A DNA stretch of 39,145 nucleotides from Bacteroidota bacterium (GCA_018267315.1 JAFDYS010000055.1:1-39145); one strand, 5' to 3'; positions 22,972 through 32,742 are shown, numbered from the stretch's first letter. Numbers and translations are program-made. The notes: generated from the sequence alone by a model not told the origin.

Positions 22972-25900
22972 ATGAAACAAGCGATCCGATTTTTCTCGGC
23001 GATGCTTGCCATCATGCTGGCATGGCAGGTATCACAAGCTCAGAACCGGGCCATCACTGGTACGGTTAAAGATCCAAACGGGGATGCGATTATAGGTGCC
23101 TCAGTCATCGTGAAAGGAACCACTACGGGAACCTACTCTGATGAGAACGGCAACTATACTCTCAGCGTTCCTTCCAATGCCACAACTCTTATCTTCAAGT
23201 ATCTTGGGTTTAAAACCCAGGAGGTAGCGCTCACTGCCAGCAATGTAGTGAACGTAACACTTGAAGAAGACGTGCTTGGTTTGGATGAAGTGGTAGTGAC
23301 AGCCATTGGTATTTCTTCTGAAAAGAAGAAACTCGCCTACGCTGTGCAGGATGTTTCCGGTGAGCAGATCACGGCTGCCGGTAACAACAACACCATGCAA
23401 TCACTCGGTGGCAAAGTAGCTGGTCTTAAAGTGATCAGCGCCTCAGGCGCACCGGGTTCATCCGTGTACATGCAGCTTCGCGGTACCACATCCATCACCG
23501 GTGACAACCAGCCGCTCTTTGTGGTGGACGGTGTTCCGCTCGACAACTCATACAACTACTCGGGAAACCCGGATAATGTAGGAGCACTCATTAATAATAA
23601 CCTCCTTGAAAGCGTAAACAACTCCAATCGCGCCATCGACATCAACCCGGATGATGTGGCTTCCATCACGGTTCTTAAAGGACCCGCAGCTACCGCTCTC
23701 TATGGTATTCGCGCTGCGCACGGCGCCATCATCATCACCACTAAGAAAGGTGGAGCTGCCGGCACCGGAAAGGGAATCCATGCTACGTACAGCAGCACAT
23801 TTACTTATGAGGAAGTGAACAAATTACCTGATCTGCAAAATGAATATGTGAAGGGTACAGGCGATGCGCTCCGTTCTTATGAAAGTTCTTCTTCCGGATC
23901 ATGGGGACCTGCGGTTCATGATGAGAACGGAACATTGCAACTATACTGGGATCCTGCGCAAGCAACCAATTTCAATCAATATGGTCAGTTGGTTCAAACC
24001 ACCAACCCTGATACTTTCGGACATGCACTCATTCCATTCACGCCCTATGACAATGCAGATCAATTCTTCCGCAAGGGTCATACATTTGAAAACAACATTG
24101 CTCTTAGCGGGGGAGGTGATAACGGAGGCTTCCGTCTTTCTTTCGGTGCCCTGAACCAGGATGGTATTGTTCCGCTCTCCACTTTTGACCGGTACACTGC
24201 AAAGTTGGCCGGTGAAACACAGCTTTCTTCTAAATTCAATATCGGTGGATCTGTTACTTACATCAAATCCGGTGGTAACCGGGTGCAGCAGGGATCAAAC
24301 CTTTCCGGTCTGATGCTTGATCTGCTCCGTACCCCTATTTCATTCGACAACTCCAACGGCAGTGATGATCCGACAGATCCTTCAGCATATATACTCGCTG
24401 ATGGAACTCAGCGTAACTACCGTGGCGGTGTTGGATATGATAACCCGTATTGGACCATCAATCAAAACCCGTTTGTAGATGATGTGAACCGCGTTTATGG
24501 CTATGGTGAAGTAGGGTACTCACCATGGACCTGGCTTAAGCTGACCGAGCGACTGGGAAATGATTTCTACTCCGATCGCCGCAATCAGCATTTCGCAGTG
24601 GGTTCGCGCGCTATTCCAGACGGGCAAATCTTTACGCAGGATTATTTCTACCGTCATTTTAATAACGATGTTCTGGCTACGGCAACTAAAGATTTCTCGG
24701 ATAAATTTTCTGCCTCACTTACGGTGGGCAACAACGTATTCAGCCAATACACTGAGCAGGTGTATGTACAGGGTGATAACCTGAACATCCCTGACTTCTA
24801 CAACATGTCGAATGCTTCCAACGTACTAAGCAGGAATTCTGTCGGTCGCTATCGCACGTACGCTTTCTACGGTTCTCTCGATCTCGGAATTGCCAACCAG
24901 TTGTACCTGACTGTAACGGCAAGAAATGAATGGTCATCCACTTTGCCACAGGATAACAATTCATTCTTCTATCCGTCAGTGGCAGCTTCATGGGTATTCA
25001 CCGAGCCGCTCGGATTGAGCAACAGCAAAGCATTCCCGTATGGAAAACTCCGTGCTTCATGGGCACAGGTTGGAAACGATGCGCCGATTTATGTGCTGGG
25101 AACTTACTTCTCACAGGTAACGGCAGCCGATGGCTGGACGTCAGGTATCGCTTATCCGTTACCTGACCGTGATGGTAACCAGACAACATCCTACGGATAT
25201 TCTGCTACACTCGGAAATCCGAACCTGAAGCCCGAAAAAGTAACTTCATGGGAAGTAGGCGCTGATCTTCGTTTTGTAAATAACAAGATTGGATTGGATG
25301 TCACTTACTATGAATCAAAGTCAGAAGATCAGATTGTACCGGCACCTATTGCAGGATCAACCGGATTCCAGCAGCAATACCTTAATTCCGGTTCTATCAA
25401 GAATTCCGGGTTTGAAGTAGCGCTGAACCTCACCCCGGTTAAAACCAAGGATTGGAAATGGGATATCGGCGTGAACTGGAGCACCAACAAATCAGAAGTG
25501 CTGTCACTGGCTGAAGGAGTTGACATTCTCTTCCTCGGCGGATTTGAAGGATCAGCCATCTATGCCGTACAGGGTCAACCCTACGGAACCATTTATGGCG
25601 GTCGCTGGCTGCGCGATGCTTCCGGCGCTATCGTTATTGGCCAGGATGGATATCCGATTCCAGATGCACAGATTGGTGTAATCGGAGATGTGAATCCTGA
25701 CTGGATTTCCGGTATAAACACCACCGTTTCCTGGAAAGGACTCAGCTTGTATGCACTGTTTGACATTCGCCAGGGTGGTGATATCTGGAACGGAACCCGC
25801 GGTGCCTTAACCTTCTTCGGAAGAACTGACAATACACTGGATAGAGGTACCACCACCACGTTTGAAGGAAATGTGGGTGTGTTTGATCAGGATGGAAACC

Positions 25901-26271
25901 TGCTCTATGATGCCAACGGTTTCCCGCAAACTGAAGGAAAGAACACTACCGTGGCCACGCTTGACCAGGCCTGGTATCAGGGTAACGGCGGCGGATTCGG
26001 TCCCGTTACGGAGCAGTTTATTGAAGATGGTTCGTACGTGAAGCTGAAGGAAGTTTCGCTCACCTATTCCATCAGCCCGAAGGCATTGGAAAGAACTCCC
26101 ATTGCCGGATTGGATATTTCGCTCATTGGGCGTAACCTCTGGTTGCAGACCGATTACAAGGGCGTTGATCCTGAAACAAGTTTGACAGGTGCGAATAATT
26201 CACAGGGTATGGATTACTTCAACATGCCGGGAACCCGCAGTTATGGTTTGAACGTGCGCCTCACCCTGTAA
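22972..26271 (+). CDS. SusC/RagA family TonB-linked outer-membrane transporter
   Basis: About 1,099 residues from ATG 22972 (signal peptide MKQAIRFFSAMLAIMLAWQVSQAQ). Residues about 25-105 form a carboxypeptidase-regulatory-like domain (ITGTVKDPNGDAIIGASV). Next comes a plug with the SusC signature PLFVVDGVPLDN and the TALYGIRAAHGAIIITTKKG motif. The remainder is a 22-strand barrel ending in SYGLNVRLTL. SusC proteins, capped by a SusD lipoprotein, import oligosaccharides or peptides using TonB energy. There is no N-terminal signalling (STN) domain, and no glycosidase or peptidase is adjacent, so the substrate is unknown. susD follows 25 bases later. Confidence 0.96.
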   Translation: MKQAIRFFSAMLAIMLAWQVSQAQNRAITGTVKDPNGDAIIGASVIVKGTTTGTYSDENGNYTLSVPSNATTLIFKYLGFKTQEVALTASNVVNVTLEEDVLGLDEVVVTAIGISSEKKKLAYAVQDVSGEQITAAGNNNTMQSLGGKVAGLKVISASGAPGSSVYMQLRGTTSITGDNQPLFVVDGVPLDNSYNYSGNPDNVGALINNNLLESVNNSNRAIDINPDDVASITVLKGPAATALYGIRAAHGAIIITTKKGGAAGTGKGIHATYSSTFTYEEVNKLPDLQNEYVKGTGDALRSYESSSSGSWGPAVHDENGTLQLYWDPAQATNFNQYGQLVQTTNPDTFGHALIPFTPYDNADQFFRKGHTFENNIALSGGGDNGGFRLSFGALNQDGIVPLSTFDRYTAKLAGETQLSSKFNIGGSVTYIKSGGNRVQQGSNLSGLMLDLLRTPISFDNSNGSDDPTDPSAYILADGTQRNYRGGVGYDNPYWTINQNPFVDDVNRVYGYGEVGYSPWTWLKLTERLGNDFYSDRRNQHFAVGSRAIPDGQIFTQDYFYRHFNNDVLATATKDFSDKFSASLTVGNNVFSQYTEQVYVQGDNLNIPDFYNMSNASNVLSRNSVGRYRTYAFYGSLDLGIANQLYLTVTARNEWSSTLPQDNNSFFYPSVAASWVFTEPLGLSNSKAFPYGKLRASWAQVGNDAPIYVLGTYFSQVTAADGWTSGIAYPLPDRDGNQTTSYGYSATLGNPNLKPEKVTSWEVGADLRFVNNKIGLDVTYYESKSEDQIVPAPIAGSTGFQQQYLNSGSIKNSGFEVALNLTPVKTKDWKWDIGVNWSTNKSEVLSLAEGVDILFLGGFEGSAIYAVQGQPYGTIYGGRWLRDASGAIVIGQDGYPIPDAQIGVIGDVNPDWISGINTTVSWKGLSLYALFDIRQGGDIWNGTRGALTFFGRTDNTLDRGTTTTFEGNVGVFDQDGNLLYDANGFPQTEGKNTTVATLDQAWYQGNGGGFGPVTEQFIEDGSYVKLKEVSLTYSISPKALERTPIAGLDISLIGRNLWLQTDYKGVDPETSLTGANNSQGMDYFNMPGTRSYGLNVRLTL

Positions 26272-26296
26272 TCATTAACACTAAAAACGTACAACA

Positions 26297-27634
26297 ATGA
26301 GAACTATAAAATTGATGAGCATTCTGGCGGTGGTGATCGTACTGATCACCTCCCAGTCCTGCAAGAATGGATTTCTTGAAGGAGTAAATGACAATCCCAA
26401 CTCACCGTCTGAAGTGACCCCGCGGGTACTTCTGCCCGGTGCTGAAGGTAACCTGGCTTATGCACTGGGTGGTGACCTCGGGCGATATACTGCACTCATG
26501 ACGCAGTATGTAACCGGAGCCAGCCGCCAGTTTTCGAGCTATAACAGCTATGTGTTCACAGAGGAAGATTTCAATAACCTCTGGAACAACCTGTACGCTG
26601 CCACCATGAAGAATTACTTTACCATCATACAAATTGAAGAGGCCTCTCCGGGCAACTACAGCATCTATGATGGTATTGCCCGTATTCTCATGGCTTACAC
26701 GATCGGACTTTCTACTGATGTGTGGGGTGACATTCCCTATGATGAAGCATTTCTCGGCAACGAGCAACTTCATGCGCCGTACAATACACAGGAAGAAGTG
26801 TATAACCGCATTCAATCACTGCTTGATGTGGCTATAGATGAAATGTCAAACGATCCGGGCGATGATTTTGATGTTCCGGATGCAAACGACTTCATTTACG
26901 GAGGCGACGCAGCTTCCTGGATTTCGCTCGCCCATGCGCTGAAAGCGCGGTTCTACATTCACCTTATTAACGTGGATCCGGGTTATGCACAAATGGCACT
27001 GGATGAAATCAATGCAGGCGGCCCGATTGCCGATGCGGAATATCCTTTTAACTCAGCAGGTCCCGGTCCGTGGTATCAATACATCGAGCAACGTGATGAT
27101 ATTGCATACGATGGTTCCTGCCTACAACTGATGCAGACCCGTGATGATCCGCGCTACGGAGTGTATGTGGATGTGAACGGAGATTACTGGGGCCCCGGTT
27201 ACCTTGGTCCTTTCTTCTCTGCTGACAACTCACCGGTTTGGCTGATGACTGAATTTGAGCGCAAGTTCATCGAGGCCGAGGCAAGGTTCAGAACAGGTGA
27301 TGCAGCAGGTGCGCAAACCGCATTCACCGAAGCCATTCAGGCCTCTATGGATTTCTACGGTGTTGACGGTGCCGCATACATTGCTGCCAATGGCACACTG
27401 AATGCCGGTACTGAACTGGAACAGATCATGACGGAGAAGTGGATCGCTAATTTCCTGAACGCAGAATCATGGGTTGACATGCGGAGAACGGGTTTCCCCG
27501 CACTGACTTCCAACGTTCCGGGAATACCGATTCCTACGCGCTTCGTTTATCCCACCAATGAGCGTTTGTACAATTCTAATGCAACCAATGCAGAATCGGA
27601 TATGTATAGCCCCAAACTGTGGTGGCTGCCTTAA
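26297..27634 (+). CDS. SusD/RagB family nutrient-binding outer-membrane lipoprotein
   Basis: A 445-residue protein with a lipoprotein signal peptide ending SQSC, which places it at the outer surface with SusC. It belongs to the SusD-like_2 type: FLEGVNDNPNSPSEVTPRVLLPGAEG near the start, then LTQYVTG-like (LMTQYVTGASRQ), and NAESWVDMRRTGFPAL near the end. TPR-like helices form the platform that closes over the SusC pore. It is 25 bases downstream of susC and ends before a strong terminator, so the pair forms a complete two-gene unit. Confidence 0.94.
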   Translation: MRTIKLMSILAVVIVLITSQSCKNGFLEGVNDNPNSPSEVTPRVLLPGAEGNLAYALGGDLGRYTALMTQYVTGASRQFSSYNSYVFTEEDFNNLWNNLYAATMKNYFTIIQIEEASPGNYSIYDGIARILMAYTIGLSTDVWGDIPYDEAFLGNEQLHAPYNTQEEVYNRIQSLLDVAIDEMSNDPGDDFDVPDANDFIYGGDAASWISLAHALKARFYIHLINVDPGYAQMALDEINAGGPIADAEYPFNSAGPGPWYQYIEQRDDIAYDGSCLQLMQTRDDPRYGVYVDVNGDYWGPGYLGPFFSADNSPVWLMTEFERKFIEAEARFRTGDAAGAQTAFTEAIQASMDFYGVDGAAYIAANGTLNAGTELEQIMTEKWIANFLNAESWVDMRRTGFPALTSNVPGIPIPTRFVYPTNERLYNSNATNAESDMYSPKLWWLP

Positions 27635-27656
27635 TAATAACCGGTATTTTAATGAG

Positions 27657-27688
27657 AAAAAACCTGCCGCTTCCACGGCAGGTTTTTT
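27657..27688 (+). terminator. Rho-independent terminator after susD
   Basis: A 13-bp perfect inverted repeat (AAAAAACCTGCCG/CGGCAGGTTTTTT) with a 6-base loop and its own T run. Because both arms contain A and T tracts it could work in both directions. It separates susCD from coaX. Confidence 0.9.
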
Positions 27689-27694
27689 CTTTTG

Positions 27695-27702
27695 CACCTT
27701 TG
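27695..27702 (+). promoter_or_regulatory. Candidate -7 box (CACCTTTG) for coaX
   Basis: One mismatch to TAnnTTTG, immediately after the susD terminator and five bases before the coaX ATG. It would start the coaX-OMP-lptC transcript nearly leaderless. Confidence 0.4.
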
Positions 27703-27707
27703 CCTGC

Positions 27708-28460
27708 ATGCAGCTCGCCCTTGATTTTGGAAACAGCGCGGTCAAAGCCGGCATTTTCGACGGTCGTGAATTGATATTGGTGCAAACACAAAAACAGTTT
27801 TCCAAAACTCAGCTAAGACAATTGCTTAAACATTACGCGATTGAACGGTGCATGAGTTGTTCGGTGACGAGGGCATCGGTTCCGCTGGAAAAATTTTTTC
27901 GGCAAAACACAACTTACAGGCGGCTCCGATCTTCTACCGTTCTTCCCATCAAAAATTATTACAAGACGCGGAATACGCTGGGAATGGATCGGCTGGCAAA
28001 TCTTATGGGAGCCCGGTCATTCTTCCCACGCAAAAATGTGCTGGTAGTGAGCGCAGGTACCTGTATTACTTATGATGTGCTGAATGCAAAGGGTGAATAT
28101 TACGGCGGCAATATTGCGCCGGGGCTTGATATGCAGCTGAAAGCCATGCATACTTTCACATCGCGGTTGCCGTTGGTGAAAAAGAAATTTACTTCCGATT
28201 TGTTTGGCAACACCACTAAAAGTTCCATGCTTACCGGTGTTTTAACAGGTGCTTTTTTTGAAATGTCCGGTTTCATTCAAGCATATCAGGCCCGGTATAA
28301 AGATCTTCATGTAATCATCACAGGGGGAGACGCTGCTTTTTTTATGGAGCGGTTTTCAGGTCAAGCACTTAAAAAGGAATATAAGATATTTGCGCTGCCT
28401 CACCTCGTGTTGTACGGCCTCAACGAAATTCTGCTGGCGAATAATGCGTCGAATTCTTAG
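27708..28460 (+). CDS. coaX: Type III pantothenate kinase
   Basis: A 250-residue ASKHA-fold kinase. DFGNSAVKAG is the phosphate-1 motif. GMDRLANLMGA carries the conserved substrate-binding Asp and Arg, SAGTCITYDV is phosphate 2, and GGNIAPGLDMQLKAMHTFTSRLP is the family signature. It phosphorylates pantothenate in the first step of coenzyme A synthesis. Start ATG 27708 (MQLALDFGNS) is fixed by the family; an upstream ATG would run through the terminator. Its last 17 bases overlap the next gene, so translation of the two is likely coupled. Confidence 0.93.
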   Translation: MQLALDFGNSAVKAGIFDGRELILVQTQKQFSKTQLRQLLKHYAIERCMSCSVTRASVPLEKFFRQNTTYRRLRSSTVLPIKNYYKTRNTLGMDRLANLMGARSFFPRKNVLVVSAGTCITYDVLNAKGEYYGGNIAPGLDMQLKAMHTFTSRLPLVKKKFTSDLFGNTTKSSMLTGVLTGAFFEMSGFIQAYQARYKDLHVIITGGDAAFFMERFSGQALKKEYKIFALPHLVLYGLNEILLANNASNS

Positions 28461-29727
28461 ACTGATCATCCTCCTTGTTTCATTGCACAATTTGGCGGGC
28501 GCACAAACCACCATCCCGTATTCGCGTTTCGGCATTGGCATATTGCAGGACCCGCAGCCCGCATGGATGAAGGGCTGGGGCAGCCAGTCAGCGGCTTTCC
28601 ACAATACCCTTAATCTGAATTACATGAACCCGGCTTCGTACGGCTACATCAACTTCACGGTGTTTGAGGCCGGTTTATTTGCCAGCTCGCTCAAGGTGAA
28701 AACGGGAAGTGATTCAGTCGCAAGTTTTACTGATGGCGGGCTGTCAACCCTGTCGCTCGGTTTTCCCGTAATCAGGAATAAACTCGGAGTAAGCATTGGC
28801 ATCAATCCCTTCAGCCGGGTTGACTACAATATAATTCAGAATAATGACAGCGCCCTGGGTCTCGGATCCTCAGCAAATAATTTTACCGGCGACGGGGGCT
28901 TGTACAAGTTTCATGTTGGTGCGGGTTACAAGTGGAAAGACCTCAGTTTTGGCATCAATGCCGCTTACCTTTTCGGTAAGCTTGATTACAGTACGGTGCT
29001 TTCATTTCCTGATACATCCAATGCTTATGGCACCTTGCGGGATGAGTCGCGATCATTCGGCGATTTCGTTTTCACGGCCGGCGTGCAGTACCGCATCAAT
29101 CTCAATAAAGAAGAGGGATATTTTCTTGACCTTGGTGCTTACGGCGATCTGAAGACCAATGTGGCCACCTCGCGCAACCTTCTTTATTCAAGGTTCACCT
29201 ATTACAGCAGTAGCGGGGTTTTTCAATCCACGCCGCAACCTTATGATACCATCTACAATTCTTCAGAAGACGGAGAGGTGGTGTTTCCTCCCAAAATAAG
29301 TGCGGGCATCATGTTCACCCGATTGAACAAACTCATGGTGGGCCTGAATTATGATTACGCCGCCTGGAGCAAGTACCTCTCATTTGGCGAAACGGATTTC
29401 ACGAAGGATAGCTGGAGGATCAGTGCCGGTGTGCAGTACGTTCCCAACTACAAATCATTTGATAACTACTGGAACCTGATCGCCTACCGCGCCGGATTTT
29501 CAATAGGAGAGAACTATCTTGAATTCGATAACAAAAATCTGAAGCAATATCAGGCCAGCGTGGGAGCGGGTCTTCCGCTGCGGCGCGTGCTGTCAGAAGT
29601 TTCATTCGCTGCCGAGTGGGTCAAGATCGGCAGCATTAAGGATAATCCGCTGGCCATTTCCAACTTTCGTTTTACACTCGGCGTCACCATGAATGATCGC
29701 TGGTTTCAGAAACGGAAATTTGACTGA
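28444..29727 (+). CDS. Outer-membrane beta-barrel protein of unknown function, coaX-linked
   Basis: About 427 residues from ATG 28444, with signal peptide MRRILRLIILLVSLHNLAGAQ. The mature protein begins TTIPYSRFGIGILQD and LNLNYMNPASYG, resembling FadL/TodX-like barrels, in which a conserved N-P region precedes the strands. Repeated strands follow (LGVSIGINPFSRVDYN, LSFGINAAYLFGKLDYS) and the end is basic. The placement between coaX and lptC is one I believe recurs in Bacteroidota. It overlaps coaX by 17 bases and is followed 33 bases later by lptC. A role in outer-membrane lipid handling is inference. Confidence 0.78.
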   Translation: MRRILRLIILLVSLHNLAGAQTTIPYSRFGIGILQDPQPAWMKGWGSQSAAFHNTLNLNYMNPASYGYINFTVFEAGLFASSLKVKTGSDSVASFTDGGLSTLSLGFPVIRNKLGVSIGINPFSRVDYNIIQNNDSALGLGSSANNFTGDGGLYKFHVGAGYKWKDLSFGINAAYLFGKLDYSTVLSFPDTSNAYGTLRDESRSFGDFVFTAGVQYRINLNKEEGYFLDLGAYGDLKTNVATSRNLLYSRFTYYSSSGVFQSTPQPYDTIYNSSEDGEVVFPPKISAGIMFTRLNKLMVGLNYDYAAWSKYLSFGETDFTKDSWRISAGVQYVPNYKSFDNYWNLIAYRAGFSIGENYLEFDNKNLKQYQASVGAGLPLRRVLSEVSFAAEWVKIGSIKDNPLAISNFRFTLGVTMNDRWFQKRKFD

Positions 29728-29760
29728 TCCCATTTCACATTCATGCCCGGCTGCTGTTTC

Positions 29761-30318
29761 ATGAAATCATTTACAATCATTGTCGTCCTTTCATGCTGCG
29801 TAATGCTGGCCGCTTCCTGTGAGAATGACATGAAGAATGTGAAAAAAATTTCATCACAGAAGGAAGCGCTGCGCGAAGCGGGGAAAGGAGTGGAAGCGTA
29901 TTACAGCGACTTCGGCCATGTGAAAGCGAAACTCACCGCTCCCGTGATGAACCACGTGAATGAACCCAAGAACCCCTACACCGAATTACCCGCGGGTTTG
30001 AAACTCATCTTCTTCAACGAACAGTTGCAGATGCAGAGTGAACTCACGGCGGGCTACGGCATCAGCTATGATAAGTCTGATGAAATGATTGCCCGCAACA
30101 ATGTAGTGGTCACCAACATCAATGGAGAGCGACTGGAAACCGAAGAACTGGTTTGGAATCAAAAGACAGAGAAAATCAGCAGCGACAAATTTGTCAAGAT
30201 CACCACAAAGGATGAAATCATATTCGGCGATGGTTTTGAATCAAATCAGGATATTTCCAACTACAAAATCCGCAAGATTCGCGGCACCATGCAGGTAAAA
30301 GAAGGCGGACCATTCTGA
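29761..30318 (+). CDS. lptC: LPS export periplasmic protein LptC (lipoprotein form)
   Basis: 185 residues from ATG 29761, with a lipoprotein signal ending AASC, unlike the single-helix anchor of Escherichia coli LptC. The mature part has the LptC beta-jellyroll pattern: EAYYSDFGHVKAKLTAPVM, LKLIFFNEQLQMQSELTAGYGISYD, ARNNVVVTNINGERLETEELVWNQ, then the TTKDEIIFGDGFESNQD strand. LptC joins LptB2FG in the inner membrane to the LptA/LptD bridge that moves LPS outward. The other lpt genes are not in the window. Six codons upstream (29743) a second ATG exists but would spoil the signal peptide. Confidence 0.85.
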   Translation: MKSFTIIVVLSCCVMLAASCENDMKNVKKISSQKEALREAGKGVEAYYSDFGHVKAKLTAPVMNHVNEPKNPYTELPAGLKLIFFNEQLQMQSELTAGYGISYDKSDEMIARNNVVVTNINGERLETEELVWNQKTEKISSDKFVKITTKDEIIFGDGFESNQDISNYKIRKIRGTMQVKEGGPF

Positions 30319-30435
30319 TTAATAGATTTTCCATCAGTGTCACGCAGAATTGAATCGCACAATCCCCAGGATTTGCCGGATAAAAACTGAATGTGTCGCA
30401 GTTCTCCAAGTAGCATTTCTATGCTTCGATCCTTA

Positions 30436-30467
30436 TTTGGAATTTCCCCCTCCAACCGCTTTCTTTG
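30436..30467 (+). promoter_or_regulatory. Candidate promoter for ppiD, TTTG-N20-TTTCTTTG
   Basis: A -33-like TTTG (30436-30439) and a -7-like TTTCTTTG (30460-30467, one mismatch to TAnnTTTG) are separated by 20 bases, the typical Bacteroidota spacing. The ppiD ATG is 28 bases downstream. It is the best-formed two-part promoter in the window. Confidence 0.45.
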
Positions 30468-30494
30468 CACTCCCTTTTAAGGTACCTACAGAGT

Positions 30495-32621
30495 ATGGCA
30501 GTTATTCAAACCATTCGTAACAAGCTGGGACCCATCATTGTGATAGTGATCGGTTTATCGCTGGCCTTGTTCATTCTTGAAACAGCATTAAACTCCAACA
30601 CCCGCTTAATGAGCGGCAATAAAGATGTGGTGGGTGTTATTGACGGAGATAAGATCCATTACCGCGATTTTCAAAACCGCGTGGATGAATCAGTGAACAA
30701 CTACAAGCTGCAGACGCAACAAAAGAATGTGGATGATAACACCATGTTCTCCATCCGTGACCAAACATGGAATCAGCTGGTGAGTGAAAAAATCAACGGC
30801 GACCAGTACAGTAAACTCGGTTTGGTGGTTGGTTCTGAAGAACTGAAGGATATGTTTTTCGGAAAAGATCCTGTACCTGAAATCAGGCAGGCCTTTACCA
30901 ATCCCAACACCGGCATCTTCGATCCGCTCGCAGTAAAAAACTACTATGAGAACCTCGATCAAACCGGCCAGAATGAACAGCCGGGCGAGCGCCGCATGCG
31001 GTGGGTGGCTTTCGAAAAAGCGCAAATTGATCAGCGGCTTTCCAACAAGTATTCTGATCTGATCAAGAATGCCATGTATGTACCCAAGTGGATGGCCGAA
31101 GTGGATTACAGCGAAAAGAACACACGCGCTTCAGTGAACTTCGTGATGGTGCCTTACACCACCATCAGCGATTCAGCAGTGAAAGTGACGGATGACGAAC
31201 TGCAGCAATATCTCGATACACACAAAGAGCAATTCAAGCAGAATGAAGAATTCCGCCAGTTGGATTATGTGATCTTCAAAGTGCAACCCTCCGCTGCCGA
31301 TACGGCCGATGTGGTGAAAACCATCAATGATGTGTATCAGAAACTCGCGGCAGCACCGGATGATACCAATGTACTCAAGCTCAACTCCGACAAAGGTCTC
31401 GACAAGTATTATTACAAGAAAGACGGCATCGAATCAGCATACGTGCGCGATACATTGATGAAGGTGCCGGTGGGATCGTTAGTCGGACCTTATTTTGAAA
31501 GCGGAGCATACCGCATCGTGAAACTGATGGATCGCCGCGAAGTACCCGATTCAGTTAAGGCGCATCACATCCTCATTGCCGTTCAGCAGGGCGGCGATTC
31601 GACCGTGGCAAAGAACCGCATAGACAGTATTTACAATGCAGTCAAAAGCGGCACATCATTCGACTCGCTGGCTGCCAGGTTTTCTGATGATAAGGGCTCC
31701 GGCGCCAAAGGCGGTGATTTGGGTTTTGCACCCCAGGGCATTTACGTGAAGAACTTTAACAACTACCTCTTCTTTGATGGCAAGCCGGGAGATATGAAAA
31801 TTGTGCGCACTGAGTTTGGATACCACTTGATCCGCATTGATGAAGTGAAAAATGTAAGTACAGCCGTACAGATCAATTTTGTAACCCGTCCCCTCGAAGC
31901 CAGCAGCGAAACCGATAAGCAGATTTTTGAGAAGGCATCAAAGTTTGCCGTTGAGAACAACACGGCAGATCTCTTTAAGAAAACCGCCGAAGATCAGAAG
32001 CTGAATAAGATGACGGCACCCAATGTGCAGAAGAATGCTTTTGCACTGCCGGGTTTGCAATCAGCGCGCGAAGTGGTGAAGTGGGCCTTCCAGGCCAAGC
32101 CGGGCGAAGTGTCATCGCCCTTTGCATTACCAGATAATTATGTGGTGGCTGTGCTTACGGGAATAAAACCCGAAGGAACGGCCACCATTGATGATGTGCG
32201 CCCGCAATTGGAATTGCAGGTACGCAAGCAAAAGAAAGGGGAGCAGATCGCATCTCAACTCAGCGCCGCCGCATCGCTCAATGCAACGCTGGAAGGAATA
32301 GCAACCAAGGTGAATCAACCGGTGAAAACGTCTTCCTCTGTTTCATTCGCCAATGCGTATTCTGAAAATATTGGCTACGAACCAAAGGTGGTGGGCACGG
32401 TATTCTCCCTCAAGGAAAATCAACTTTCCAAACCCGTTATTGGAGAACAGGGAGTGTTCGTGGTGCAGGTGCAGTCATTCACCAAGCCGGAACCCATCGC
32501 TGATTACAGCCAGTTCAGGCAGCAGTTACTCAATTCACTTCAGCCGCGTGTGCAATACGGCATTGCCGAAGCACTTAAGAAGTCGGTGAAGATTGAGGAT
32601 ACGCGTTACCTCTTTTTCTGA
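30495..32621 (+). CDS. SurA/PpiD-like membrane-anchored peptidyl-prolyl isomerase
   Basis: About 708 residues from ATG 30495 (MAVIQTIRNKLGPIIV). A single membrane helix (residues 12-32) anchors a long periplasmic part. Residues about 45-200 form a SurA-N-like chaperone domain beginning VVGVIDGDKIHYRDFQNRV. Residues about 355-450 are a parvulin domain: VKAHHILIAV, FDSLAARFSDDKGSGAKGGDLGF and FGYHLIRI. A second chaperone-like region with diverged parvulin features follows. PpiD-type proteins hold and fold outer-membrane proteins as they leave the Sec translocon. It fits a neighbourhood of barrels and LPS export. A promoter-like sequence precedes it. Confidence 0.9.
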   Translation: MAVIQTIRNKLGPIIVIVIGLSLALFILETALNSNTRLMSGNKDVVGVIDGDKIHYRDFQNRVDESVNNYKLQTQQKNVDDNTMFSIRDQTWNQLVSEKINGDQYSKLGLVVGSEELKDMFFGKDPVPEIRQAFTNPNTGIFDPLAVKNYYENLDQTGQNEQPGERRMRWVAFEKAQIDQRLSNKYSDLIKNAMYVPKWMAEVDYSEKNTRASVNFVMVPYTTISDSAVKVTDDELQQYLDTHKEQFKQNEEFRQLDYVIFKVQPSAADTADVVKTINDVYQKLAAAPDDTNVLKLNSDKGLDKYYYKKDGIESAYVRDTLMKVPVGSLVGPYFESGAYRIVKLMDRREVPDSVKAHHILIAVQQGGDSTVAKNRIDSIYNAVKSGTSFDSLAARFSDDKGSGAKGGDLGFAPQGIYVKNFNNYLFFDGKPGDMKIVRTEFGYHLIRIDEVKNVSTAVQINFVTRPLEASSETDKQIFEKASKFAVENNTADLFKKTAEDQKLNKMTAPNVQKNAFALPGLQSAREVVKWAFQAKPGEVSSPFALPDNYVVAVLTGIKPEGTATIDDVRPQLELQVRKQKKGEQIASQLSAAASLNATLEGIATKVNQPVKTSSSVSFANAYSENIGYEPKVVGTVFSLKENQLSKPVIGEQGVFVVQVQSFTKPEPIADYSQFRQQLLNSLQPRVQYGIAEALKKSVKIEDTRYLFF

Positions 32622-32692
32622 TCCGTCATCCCTCAGGTTCTGCGTAGTTGGAAGCAAGAGCCGGCATTTCATTCCGGGAGCCCGGTTATGCC

Positions 32693-32700
32693 TAATTTTG
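32693..32700 (+). promoter_or_regulatory. Exact -7 box (TAATTTTG) for the DUF2480 gene
   Basis: A perfect TAnnTTTG match 42 bases ahead of ATG 32743. A TTTC at 32667-32670 is a weak -33 candidate. Confidence 0.4.
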
Positions 32701-32742
32701 CATGAACCTTTTACTGGCCTTTAAGCGTTATTTTATTTCCCC

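Noticed and set aside
27558..27707. Upstream extension of coaX by 50 codons
   Set aside because: It would cross the susD end and the strong terminator, and the family begins at MQLALDFGN.
32672..32686. CCGGGAGCCCGG palindrome after ppiD as a terminator
   Set aside because: The 5-bp stem with a 2-base loop is too tight, and no T tract follows.
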